Source: Pseudarthrobacter sp. NBSH8
GTDB lineage: Bacteria; Actinomycetota; Actinomycetes; Actinomycetales; Micrococcaceae
Length of the DNA stretch: 64,000 bases
Assembly (NCBI RefSeq): GCF_014217545.1
Contig: NZ_CP043178.1
Location: forward strand, 3,596,001-3,660,000
Direction of reading: 5' to 3'
Part shown: positions 44,188 through 52,500 of the stretch, one piece after another
How positions within the stretch are numbered: the stretch's first letter is position 1
Layout of the letters: every line of letters starts with the position of its first letter
Notes under the pieces: model-generated
Seen by the model: the letters and a program-made list of their open reading frames with translations, nothing else
The model's database searches: none
What the model was told of the DNA's origin: nothing
Translations under genes and position numbers: made by a program

Positions 44188-45604
44188 TCTCCTCCTGACC
44201 AACGGCTTGGTCGTCACGCCCTCCGGTGCCGAGCGCCTGGATATCGGCATTGCGGAGGGCAAGATCGTGTCGCTCCGCGCCTCAGGGGTTGGCACGCCTG
44301 ACGAAGCCCGACGCGTGGTGGACCTGAAAGGCCAGCTGGTGGTTCCCGGCGGCGTGGATCCCCATGTGCACACCAACTCGGTGCTTCCCACCGCGGCAGA
44401 GAGCGGCATCATGTGCTTCGGGCCGGACCGCGTGAGCGAGGGCGCGATCTACGGCGGCACCACCACCCTCGTGGACTTTGCGCACTGGAAGCCGGGCGAC
44501 GAACTGTCCGAGTCCTTCGCACGGAAGTCGGCCGAGTGGGCCGGCTCCACGTACACGGACTACGCGCTGCACGGCACCTTCAAGGAGCCGGAGATCCCCT
44601 TCGAGGTCCTGGAGCAGGTCCCGGATGCGGTGGCTAACGGGCACGGCAGCTATAAGGTGTGGATGACGAACACGACGCCGACCCGGCCCAAGCAGAAGAC
44701 GGACCTGGGCAACATGTGGGGGCTGATGGAGCAGACGGCCGCCGCGGGCGCCATGCTTGCGGTCCATGCCGAGGACGACGACATTGTCATGTACTCGTAC
44801 AAGAAGCTGCAGCGCCAGGGCAAGACCGCCCTTGAGTACATGCACCATGCCCACAACAACCTCTCCGAAAAGCTCTCCTTCCAGCGGGCCATCACCCTCG
44901 CCCACCATGTGGGGGCCCCCATCTACCTCATGCACGTCAGCGCCCGCGAAGGCGTGGATGCCATCCGCGAGGCACGCGGCCGCGGCCAGGCGGTGTACGG
45001 CGAGATCCTTCCGCACTACGCCTACTTCACGGCCGAGGACTATAAGCAGGAGAACGGCGCAATCTACCACACGTACCCATCCTTGAAGTCCGAGACGGAC
45101 CGGGATTCGATGTGGGAATCGCTGCTGGACGGTTCGCTGAGCACGCTGGCCACCGACGGCGTGTGCACTGACCTGGACGTGAAGACGCGCGGCAAGACCA
45201 TCCTCGACGCGACCGGCGGCCATGCCGGCGTTGAGATGCGCATGGCGGTGGCGTACACCGAAGGCGTCAAGAAGCGGGGCCTGGACCTGACACGCTTCGT
45301 CGACATCACGTCTGCCAACGCCGCCAAGATCCTGGGTCTGTACCCGCAGAAGGGTGTTATCGCCGTCGGCAGCGACGCGGACCTGGCCGTGCTGGACACA
45401 AACGTCGATCGCAAGATCACGGCCTCGGACCTGCACGAGGCGGACTACACGCCGTGGGAGGGCTACCGGGTGGCGGCCTGGCCCAGCATGACCGTACTGC
45501 GCGGAACCGTCATGGTGGAAGACCGCAAGTTATTGACCGGCCCGGGCGGGACACTACTCAAACAACGCGTGTCCAGCGACATCCTCAACCGGCCGGCCTG
45601 CTAA
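44180..45604 (+). CDS. dihydropyrimidinase/hydantoinase-family cyclic amidohydrolase
   Basis: A 474-residue amidohydrolase of the hydantoinase type: His62/His64 (DPHVHT), carboxylated Lys159 (SYKVWMTN), His196 (AVHAEDD), His252 (LMHVSAREG) and the catalytic Asp in LATDGVCTD. It opens cyclic amides, imides or hydantoins. ATG 44180 overlaps the end of the formamidase-like gene. The later Cys in this Asp loop and the Met/Asn-rich strand suggest a divergent substrate compared with standard dihydropyrimidinase. Confidence 0.88.
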   Translation: MFDLLLTNGLVVTPSGAERLDIGIAEGKIVSLRASGVGTPDEARRVVDLKGQLVVPGGVDPHVHTNSVLPTAAESGIMCFGPDRVSEGAIYGGTTTLVDFAHWKPGDELSESFARKSAEWAGSTYTDYALHGTFKEPEIPFEVLEQVPDAVANGHGSYKVWMTNTTPTRPKQKTDLGNMWGLMEQTAAAGAMLAVHAEDDDIVMYSYKKLQRQGKTALEYMHHAHNNLSEKLSFQRAITLAHHVGAPIYLMHVSAREGVDAIREARGRGQAVYGEILPHYAYFTAEDYKQENGAIYHTYPSLKSETDRDSMWESLLDGSLSTLATDGVCTDLDVKTRGKTILDATGGHAGVEMRMAVAYTEGVKKRGLDLTRFVDITSANAAKILGLYPQKGVIAVGSDADLAVLDTNVDRKITASDLHEADYTPWEGYRVAAWPSMTVLRGTVMVEDRKLLTGPGGTLLKQRVSSDILNRPAC

Positions 45605-46590
45605 ACCCCAGTCTTCGAACGGGCGTAGTAGATGCCGTGATGCCGGATGAATCGATACTCTGGCTAGCTTCGGAGGGGGTGTACCCCCGAGAAATGATCG
45701 AACGCACTAACGGTAAGCAAGTTTTAGCTCGTTACTCGTGGGACCGACCGCTGTCAGAATGACCCCCGTGTTTTCAACAACGGCAATTTCATCTCCTACT
45801 ACAGCCCGGTGCGCTACGCGGTCCTTCAGACACCCATCAGACTGAACTACGCGCCAACCTGACAAGGAGCACTCCCCGCTGGTACACCCGTCAGGCCATA
45901 GAAGGAGCCGCGACAAGTTAACGGAAGGTCCGTCATCGGCCTTCGAAAATGCGCGGGGAGCACCCAGAAAAGTGACTTCAACGTGGACTTTTCCGGCATG
46001 TTTTCCGCGCAAGTGTGCATGCGAGCTAGAAACTCCCCAAGTCTTCGCGAAGGCCGACGGTCTACAACGGGGTGGTGGCGCTAGGGAAGCCGGCCCAGAC
46101 ATGGATGAGGGTACAGAAAGGGGAATGGCCGGTTCGTCCGTACTGTTTTGGGTCCTCCTGAAGCCTGTGCGGCAGGCCCCTTGTGATGCCCGTATCGACT
46201 TCGACGCCTTACTGACCGTCCGGGCCTCTCTTCCTTTTCGTCACCAGGGCATGGCTGGGAGCGGTTCTTCCAGTCGATGTGTCCATCGCCGCCAAGTAGC
46301 GCGGGGTCTGACAGCCCGTCGGTCCCCCCATTGGCGGGGCTTCTACTTGCCTGAACCCCTGTCCCGTTGCTCCTCTTTAGGAGTCGTGACCATAGAGTCT
46401 GCCGAGCGTCCTTCACGGATGCCGGCCAGTGCTACCTCAACCCGGTTCACCGCGGATGCGGTTTCCCCACCCTCTCACCCGGGACAAGCTCCACCGTCGT
46501 GAGCTCCGTCGTGGTGGCTCATTTTGCGACCGCCCCGTGAAGGGTCCCGGTTTCCCAAAGAGTTTCGTCAGCGAGCACGCGTCTGTTAGC
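45605..46590. other. low-coding stretch, probably eroded DNA
   Basis: About 1 kb without a convincing gene. Both strands contain open frames of 100-180 codons, but their composition looks random. The only candidate is 45640-45762 (40 residues beginning MPDESILWLASEG), which I cannot assign and which has no ribosome-binding site. Probably debris between the catabolic block and the mobile elements. Confidence 0.5.
45640..45762 (+). CDS. short unrecognised ORF
   Basis: Forty codons, MPDESILWL start and WDRPLSE end. Composition is protein-like (ILWL, VYPREMIERT), but there is no ribosome-binding site and I do not recognise the family. It may be a remnant of a longer gene. Confidence 0.25.
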   Translation: MPDESILWLASEGVYPREMIERTNGKQVLARYSWDRPLSE

Positions 46591-46632
46591 GGCCATGAAA
46601 AACTGCCCATAGGCGGCCACCGGAACTGCCCA
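46591..46632. repeat. IS21-type element end (remnant)
   Basis: Two direct repeats, GGCCATGAAAAACTGCCCA (46591-46609) and GGCCACCGGAACTGCCCA (46615-46632), of the type found in multiple copies at the ends of IS21-family elements. No istA or istB gene is nearby, so this is a solo end left by deletion. Confidence 0.55.
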
Positions 46633-46811
46633 CTGCTTGGATTTTCAGGGGGGAAGCAAGGGCAGGCACACCGGCTGGAGGCAAACAGCCCTTGGCCGCG
46701 GCTACATCAAAACCGACAAGTCCGCCAGCTACAGCAGCCGCCGACGCGGCGGCCGGAAGGATTGGTTGGCTCAGATGTTTTTCCTTGAAAAAGGGCGAAG
46801 GGCGGGGTCCT

Positions 46812-48218
46812 GTTGCCTCATTGCAATACCTCCGGGAAAGGTGATTCGTTGCCTCATCTGGAAACCTCCGGTTGATGGCTTCGTTGCCTCATTGAAGAAC
46901 CTCCGGATTTTCAGTTGTTCCAGGCCCTGTTGATGGGTTTGGCGGCGGCGGGTTGTTTTGCCCGGGAGAGTGTTTCCAGCTGGCCGGTGAGTGCCAGGAT
47001 CTGGCGTGAGAGTGCGCCTGGTTTGATCTGTTTGAAGGCGGCGTTCATTCGGATGATGGGGCGTTTGCGCATCCTCTCGTGTCGGATCGCGCGGTGGTGG
47101 GGTGTGGCTGGTGCGTCGTGCTTCTTGGTCACTTTCGCGCCGTGCCGCTGCTTTTCGATGAGTTTTTGCTGGGGCAGCAGGTAGTTAGTGAAGATCCGGT
47201 CCAGCTCCCAGATTTGGTTGAGTTTCTCCAGTTCCGCGGCGGTGTCGTAGCGGAGGTAACCGACGAGTTCCCGGACCCTGGCCCAGTTCTTTTGCTCCAC
47301 GTGGGCGCCGTCGTTCTTGTTTCCCGGACGGGACCGGGTGAAAGTGATCTGCTGGGCATGGCAGTAGGCCAGCAGGTGGTCATTGATGAACTCCGAGCCG
47401 TTGTCCGAATCGATCCCGATGATCGGGAAGGGGAACACTGCGGTGACGTACTCGAGGGCCTCGAAGACCCATTTGGCGGCTTTGTTCCGCACGGACCGGT
47501 TCACGGTCCAGCCGGTGGAAACGTCCGTCACGGTCAGGGTGAAGCAGAATTCCCCGAAGTTGTTGCCGCCTTCGTGGCCGACCAGATCGATCTCCACAAA
47601 CCCTGGCACGGCGTCGTCCCATTCGGCCCAGGTCCGGATCGGGATCTGGGATTTCAGGAGCGTGCCGGGCTTGGTGTGCGAGCGTCCCCGCGGGAAGAGT
47701 TTCGCCCGTTCGCCGGCGAGTTTGCGGTCGATGGTCGCCGCGCTCATGCGCATCAGCAGATCCGCCTGCGCGTCAGTGATCACCAGTTCCTTGTCCCGGC
47801 GCAGCAGCGGCACCAGGACCGGCAGCATCGGGGCCAGCAGCCTGCCGGCAGGGGCGCGCAGCACCGCCCAGCACGTGACCAGGGATGGCAGCAGCTCAGG
47901 CCCGTAGACCGGTGTCCGGCCCGGTCTGGGCTTGACGACCTTCAGGACCAGGGCCTCCCGCAGAGCGGTCCGGGCGTAATCGCGGTGCCAACCGGTCAAC
48001 TCGACCAGCTCGTTCAGGATCCGGGACTTCCCTGCACGATCGGCGCTTTTGTAGGCGAGGGCTTTCTTCTTTGTCACAGCTAGCCGCTGGACCATCGTGA
48101 GCTCCATGAAAACGGGCATAGTCCCCATACGCCGCCCGATCCGGAAACCACGCCGCTACGCGGAGGTTTTCAAATGAGGCAACGTATCCGGCTATGCGGA
48201 GGTTTTCTATGAGTCAAC
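46812..48218 (-). mobile_element. complete insertion sequence with multi-copy terminal repeats
   Basis: About 1.4 kb containing one transposase gene. The left end has three copies of GTTGCCTCAT-N4-5-ACCTCCG (46812, 46848, 46883) and the right end two inverted copies (48161-48183 and 48197-48218). The outermost copies form imperfect terminal inverted repeats. I could not see a convincing target-site duplication. Confidence 0.75.
46911..48095 (-). CDS. DDE/integrase-core transposase
   Basis: A 394-residue transposase with an N-terminal DNA-binding region and an rve-type catalytic core. The acidic residues are in EIDLVGHE, IDSDNGSEF and HVEQKNW. ATG 48095 has GGAG eight bases before it; an in-frame start at 48128 is possible. 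The gene is intact, so the element may still be active. The IS family cannot be named with certainty by eye. Confidence 0.88.
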   Translation of the reverse strand: MVQRLAVTKKKALAYKSADRAGKSRILNELVELTGWHRDYARTALREALVLKVVKPRPGRTPVYGPELLPSLVTCWAVLRAPAGRLLAPMLPVLVPLLRRDKELVITDAQADLLMRMSAATIDRKLAGERAKLFPRGRSHTKPGTLLKSQIPIRTWAEWDDAVPGFVEIDLVGHEGGNNFGEFCFTLTVTDVSTGWTVNRSVRNKAAKWVFEALEYVTAVFPFPIIGIDSDNGSEFINDHLLAYCHAQQITFTRSRPGNKNDGAHVEQKNWARVRELVGYLRYDTAAELEKLNQIWELDRIFTNYLLPQQKLIEKQRHGAKVTKKHDAPATPHHRAIRHERMRKRPIIRMNAAFKQIKPGALSRQILALTGQLETLSRAKQPAAAKPINRAWNN

Positions 48219-48225
48219 GCGCGGG

Positions 48226-48254
48226 GTGACGAAACCCGGCAAGCGGTGTATGGT
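48226..48254 (+). promoter_or_regulatory. possible promoter of the amino-sugar PTS operon
   Basis: GTGACG near 48226 and TATGGT at 48249-48254 are spaced like a weak -35/-10 pair, just outside the insertion sequence end and upstream of the antiterminator target. Confidence 0.35.
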
Positions 48255-48285
48255 GAAAAAGGCGCGATTATTCGCGTAAGTCATC

Positions 48286-48309
48286 GGGATTGTAACTTTC
48301 GGCAAAACC
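48286..48309 (+). promoter_or_regulatory. BglG/LicT-type ribonucleic antiterminator (RAT) target
   Basis: The leader contains GGGATTGTAAC, a 4-base loop and GGCAAAACC, matching the conserved halves of RAT hairpins (GGATTGTTAC and GGCAAAACC) with a shorter apex. A following hairpin has CTGAGAC and GTTCATG arms from 48309 and CATGGAC and GTCTTTCAG arms to about 48356. A PRD antiterminator is encoded in the same operon at 51250-52128. Confidence 0.72.
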
Positions 48310-48376
48310 TGAGACGGAAGTTCATGTGCGGTCTTGTGCATGGACAACTACGTCTTTCAGTGTCCGAGGAGTTCCG

Positions 48377-49069
48377 ATGACAAGCCCCTTTCTTTTAGAC
48401 CGCCTGCGCGGTGGTCTTGTTGTGTCCTGCCAGGCATTGCCGGGCGAGCCATTGTTCGTTGCCGAAGGCGGCGTGATGCCGCTCCTGGCGGCAGCGGCCG
48501 GGCAGGGCGGGGCGGTTGGGATCCGCTGCAACTCTGCGCGTGACGTCCGCGAAGTCAAGGCAGCTGTCGGGCTCCCTGTGATCGGGCTCATCAAGAAGCA
48601 ATATCCGCCGTACGAGCCCTACATCACTGCCACCATGGCCGAGGTGGAAGCTCTCGTGGCCGTGGGTGCAGACATCGTGGCGTTGGACTGCACTCACCGT
48701 GAACGCTTTGACGGGCTCAGCCCCGCCGCGTTTATCGCGCAGATCCGGACCGAACACCCGGGCCTGGCCCTCATGGCAGACATCGCCACGCTCGATGAAG
48801 GACTGGCCGCCGCCGAGGCCGGTATCGATTTTGTCGGGACCACCCTCAGCGGCTACACGCCTCAGTCCCAAGCGGCACCCTCTCCTGACTTTGGACTGGT
48901 CGAACAGCTGGTAATCGGAACTGCGGTGCCGGTTATCGCTGAGGGCCGGATCCGCACGCCGCAGCAAGCCCGCCAGATGCTTGACCTCGGCGCCTTCTGC
49001 GTGGTGGTCGGCGGTGCGATCACCAGGCCCCTGGAGATCACCACAGACTTCGTAAAGGCCCTCGCTTAA
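48377..49069 (+). CDS. nanE: N-acylglucosamine-6-phosphate 2-epimerase
   Basis: A 230-residue NanE-type TIM barrel: VVSCQALPGEP start, GLIKKQYPP, DCTHRER and the final AEGRIRTPQQA / VVVGGAITRP phosphate-binding region. It converts N-acetylmannosamine 6-phosphate to N-acetylglucosamine 6-phosphate. GAGGAG precedes ATG 48377. No sialate lyase gene is nearby, so the source is probably imported ManNAc or a related sugar entering through the PTS encoded next. Confidence 0.92.
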   Translation: MTSPFLLDRLRGGLVVSCQALPGEPLFVAEGGVMPLLAAAAGQGGAVGIRCNSARDVREVKAAVGLPVIGLIKKQYPPYEPYITATMAEVEALVAVGADIVALDCTHRERFDGLSPAAFIAQIRTEHPGLALMADIATLDEGLAAAEAGIDFVGTTLSGYTPQSQAAPSPDFGLVEQLVIGTAVPVIAEGRIRTPQQARQMLDLGAFCVVVGGAITRPLEITTDFVKALA

Positions 49070-49129
49070 ACCTCACCCCTTCCCTTCATGCGCGACGCCG
49101 TCGTCGCGCCGGAAATGAAAGTAGTCACA

Positions 49130-50683
49130 ATGTTCAAGCAACTGCAAAAAGTCGGCAAGGCATTCATGCTGCCGATCGCCATCCTTCCGGCCGCCGGCCT
49201 ACTGCTCGGCATCGGCGGCGCCCTGTCGAATCCGAACACCGTTCAGGCCTTTCCCGCCCTGAATAACTCAATCCTTCAGGGAATCTTCGGCGTCATGTCC
49301 GCTGCGGGGGCGACGGTCTTCAGCAACCTTGCCCTTCTGCTCTCGATTGGTCTCTGCATCGGCCTGGCGAAGCGGGACAAGGGCACCGCTGCCTTGGCCG
49401 GCGTCGTGGGCTATCTGGTCATGACCGCCACCATCAAATCGATGCTGGACATCTTCAAGCCCGGGGCCGAACCTGTAGACACCGGGGTAGTCGGTGCACT
49501 GGTCATCGGCGCCGCAGCCGTTTTCCTGCACAACCGCTACCGCAACATTGAGTTGCCGGCCGTCCTCGGATTCTTCGGCGGCTCCCGTTTTGTCCCGATC
49601 GTGACGGCCTTCGCCGGTATCTTCGTGGGCATCTTCTTCTTCCTTGCGTGGCCGCCTATCCAGCAGGGGATGGTCAGCGCCGGCACGTGGATGGCCGGGC
49701 TCGGACCTGTGGGGACGTTCTTCTATGGCTTCTTTATGCGCCTCAGCGGTGCGGTTGGCCTGCACCACATGATCTACCCCTTGTTCTGGTTCACCCCCTT
49801 GGGCGGAACCGAGCTGGTTAATGGAGTGTCAGTGTCGGGCGCCCAGAAGATCTTCTTCGCACAGCTGGCTGATCCTAACCATGTTGGAATGTTCACCGAA
49901 GGAACCCGTTACTTCGCCGGCCGCTTTGCCACGATGATGTTCGGCCTCCCGGCCGCCTGCCTGGCAATGTGGCACTGCGTCCCCAAGGGCCGACGCGCCA
50001 AGTACACCGGCCTTTTCCTCTCTGTTGCGCTCACCTCCTTCATCACCGGCATTACCGAGCCCATCGAGTTCATGTTCCTGTTCGTGGCACCGCTGCTGTA
50101 CGTGTTCCACGCCTTCCTCGACGGTGTTTCCTTCTTCCTCGCCGATATCCTGAACATCCGCCTCGGCAACACCTTCTCGGGCGGCGCGATCGACTTCACG
50201 CTCTTCGGCATCCTGCAGGGCAACGACCGGACCAACTGGCTGCTCGTGCTGCCCATCGGCGCGGTCTGGTTCGCCCTGTACTACTTCTCCTTCCGCTTCG
50301 CCATCAAACGGTTCAAAATTGGCACCCCCGGGCACCTGGAGGACACCATCGCCCGGGATGCAGAACCGACGGACGCCCAAAGCCCGGAAGACCCGGCCCT
50401 CGTGCCGGCAACGGTCGGCCGCCGCGGCGAAAGCACTATCAACGCAGAAGCCGCAAAGGTCCTCGAAGCTCTCGGCGGTGCCACCAACCTTGAAGAGGTG
50501 GATGCCTGCATCACCCGCCTGCGTGTATCCGTGAAGGATCCCGCCATGGTTGATAAGACCGCCCTGCGCAAGCTCGGGGCCACCGACGTGTTTGAAGTCC
50601 GTGGCGGCGTGCAGGCCGTTTACGGCGGCAAGGCCATCTTGTACAAAAACGCAATCAATGAGAGCCTCGGCCTCGACGACTAA
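49130..50683 (+). CDS. PTS transporter EIICB, N-acetylglucosamine/glucose type
   Basis: A 517-residue PTS permease. The EIIC membrane domain (about 1-390, starting FKQLQKVGKAFMLP) is followed by a linker and an EIIB domain (about 430-517) with the phosphorylated Cys in DACITRLR. Gene order with nanE, EIIA, HPr, nagB and nagA points to N-acetylglucosamine and/or N-acetylmannosamine import. An upstream in-frame ATG (49115) is possible. Confidence 0.92.
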   Translation: MFKQLQKVGKAFMLPIAILPAAGLLLGIGGALSNPNTVQAFPALNNSILQGIFGVMSAAGATVFSNLALLLSIGLCIGLAKRDKGTAALAGVVGYLVMTATIKSMLDIFKPGAEPVDTGVVGALVIGAAAVFLHNRYRNIELPAVLGFFGGSRFVPIVTAFAGIFVGIFFFLAWPPIQQGMVSAGTWMAGLGPVGTFFYGFFMRLSGAVGLHHMIYPLFWFTPLGGTELVNGVSVSGAQKIFFAQLADPNHVGMFTEGTRYFAGRFATMMFGLPAACLAMWHCVPKGRRAKYTGLFLSVALTSFITGITEPIEFMFLFVAPLLYVFHAFLDGVSFFLADILNIRLGNTFSGGAIDFTLFGILQGNDRTNWLLVLPIGAVWFALYYFSFRFAIKRFKIGTPGHLEDTIARDAEPTDAQSPEDPALVPATVGRRGESTINAEAAKVLEALGGATNLEEVDACITRLRVSVKDPAMVDKTALRKLGATDVFEVRGGVQAVYGGKAILYKNAINESLGLDD

Positions 50684-50694
50684 GGAACACGCAC

Positions 50695-51165
50695 ATGCTA
50701 AACCCCTTCAAGAAAAAGAGTGAGTCCATCTACAGCCCCGTATCAGGGCGGATCGTCTCCCTGGACGAGGTACCGGACCCTGTCTTCGCACAGCGCTCCG
50801 TCGGCGACGGCTTTGCCATCGAGCCCACCGACGGATCCTTCCGCAGCCCGGTGGACGGCGAACTGCTCCTGGTGGCGACGACACGGCATGCATTCGCCGT
50901 CCGCACCCATGAAGGGGCGGAGATCCTGGTCCACATTGGAATCGACACCGTCACCCTCAAAGGCGAAGGATTCACCGGTCACCGGCAGGCCGGCGACATG
51001 GTCTCCCGCGGTGACCTCATCATCAGCTGCAACCTGGACGCCATCAAGACAAAGGTGCCCTCCATGATTACCCCCGTCCTGCTGACGAACGGCGCGAAAT
51101 TCTCCATGAGCTCACCGGATTTCCACGCCAGCGGCGCACCCGTGATCACGGTCCGGCGGAAATAG
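50695..51165 (+). CDS. PTS EIIA, glucose family
   Basis: A 156-residue EIIA-Glc-type protein. The phospho-accepting His is in ILVHIGIDTV and the second active-site His in TRHAFAVR. It starts 12 bases after the EIICB stop and passes phosphate from HPr to the EIIB domain. Being separate from EIICB here, it completes a self-contained local PTS. Confidence 0.93.
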   Translation: MLNPFKKKSESIYSPVSGRIVSLDEVPDPVFAQRSVGDGFAIEPTDGSFRSPVDGELLLVATTRHAFAVRTHEGAEILVHIGIDTVTLKGEGFTGHRQAGDMVSRGDLIISCNLDAIKTKVPSMITPVLLTNGAKFSMSSPDFHASGAPVITVRRK

Positions 51166-51249
51166 GGGGCCAACCATGGACGTAACGACAGGCCACGGGC
51201 ACTTCGGGGAAACCCGCTGCCACAGGCCGGGCCACCGTTTCCAGGACCA

Positions 51250-52128
51250 ATGGCCAGCGACGTGACGGCATCGACGCAGGCCAGCATCAAGCGCGTCTAC
51301 AACAACAACGTGCTGCTCGCCATCGAAACAGACGCCACCGAGGTAGTGCTGTTGGGCAAAGGCATCGGTTTTCAGCGTCGCCCCGGAGAGGCCGTCGATA
51401 CTTCCCTGGCCGATCAACGTTTCGTCGCTGAGGGGCCCTACCGGGCCCCTCAGCTGGCGGGACTGCTCAGCGACGCACCCTCTGACCAGATCACGCTGGC
51501 CCAAACTATCACCGAGCTGGGCCATGCAACTCTTGGCCTGGAGCCGCGACAATCGCTCATGATCCCCGTCCTTGACCACCTAATGTTCGCAGTGCGCCGG
51601 GCCCAGGAAGGCACCCACATCGACTTCCCGCTCCGATGGGAAGTGGCCCAGCTATACCCCGCAGAAGCAGCGCTGGGGCGCCACGTTGTGACCCTGGTGA
51701 ACGAAAGCCTAGGGGTACAGCTGCAGGAAGATGAATGGGTCGCGTTCGCATTGCACTTCGTCAACCAGCAGTGGACCAAAGGAGATTTTTCGAAGACGGT
51801 CGCCATGACCGAAACCATCAGCCGGGTATTTCTTCGGCTGGCCGAGCGCTGGGGCACACCGATCGATGAGAACGCGAGCAGTGCGGCGCGTTTCGTGACA
51901 CACCTGCGCTATGTATTCGCCCGGGCCGCGAGCGACAAACAACTGAGCACGTCGCGGCTGGACGTGCTCACGGCGGTACGGCAGGCCTATCCCGAGGCCG
52001 CCGAGGCCGCCCTTGACATCGCCGAGCTGATCGGAAAAGCAATTAACCGGGTAATCAGCAACGACGAAATCTCATACCTCGCCCTTCACACAACCCGCCT
52101 TTACGCCGAAATGAAAGAACAACAATGA
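51250..52128 (+). CDS. BglG/LicT-family transcriptional antiterminator
   Basis: A 292-residue PRD regulator: N-terminal RNA-binding CAT domain (IKRVYNNNVLLA, residues about 1-65), PRD1 (about 75-175, with His in TELGHATLG and THIDFPLRW) and PRD2 (about 185-290, with THLRYVF and YLALHTTRL). Phosphorylation of these histidines by HPr/EII controls RNA binding. The matching RAT is in the operon leader at 48286-48309. The stop overlaps the HPr gene start by ATGA. Confidence 0.9.
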   Translation: MASDVTASTQASIKRVYNNNVLLAIETDATEVVLLGKGIGFQRRPGEAVDTSLADQRFVAEGPYRAPQLAGLLSDAPSDQITLAQTITELGHATLGLEPRQSLMIPVLDHLMFAVRRAQEGTHIDFPLRWEVAQLYPAEAALGRHVVTLVNESLGVQLQEDEWVAFALHFVNQQWTKGDFSKTVAMTETISRVFLRLAERWGTPIDENASSAARFVTHLRYVFARAASDKQLSTSRLDVLTAVRQAYPEAAEAALDIAELIGKAINRVISNDEISYLALHTTRLYAEMKEQQ

Positions 52129-52385
52129 CCAGCAAAACCGTAACGGTCGGGTCATCCGTCGGCCTGCACGCCCGTCCCGCCGCACAGATTGCGCAAGCAG
52201 CCGCAGACTACGACAAGGAAATCACCCTTACACTCCCCGGCAAACCGCCCGCCGACGCCAGCTCCTCCCTCATGATCATGATGCTGGGAGCAACCCACGG
52301 TGACACGATTACGGTAGCCTCCGACGATCCCGCCGCCGTTGAAGCGATCACTGCCCTCATCGGCAGCGAGCTGGACGCCGCATAG
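52125..52385 (+). CDS. ptsH: phosphocarrier protein HPr
   Basis: An 86-residue HPr with the phospho-His in GLHARPAAQ and a Ser-rich SSSLMIMML segment at the regulatory-serine position. Overlapping the antiterminator gene, it can both feed the local EIIA and phosphorylate the antiterminator. No EI gene is in the window. Confidence 0.94.
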   Translation: MTSKTVTVGSSVGLHARPAAQIAQAAADYDKEITLTLPGKPPADASSSLMIMMLGATHGDTITVASDDPAAVEAITALIGSELDAA

Positions 52386-52500
52386 CTGCATAAGCACCGA
52401 CGCAGGTTACGTCCCCGGTGTATGACAGAGGGCCGCAACCTTGGACTTCATTCGCCCGCCCATCACAGGAGCGACGGCAACCGAAAGGCACCAACACCGT

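Noticed and set aside
46081..46416. Group II intron or reverse transcriptase remnant
   Set aside because: Some stretches looked vaguely similar, but no RT motif or domain V structure could be found.
46804..48228. Target-site duplication flanking the insertion sequence
   Set aside because: The bases outside the two ends (GGGGTCCT and GCGCGGGG) do not form a direct repeat.
48221..48376. DasR/NagR-type GntR operator in the amino-sugar leader
   Set aside because: No TGGTCTAGACCA-like palindrome is present; the antiterminator target explains control better.
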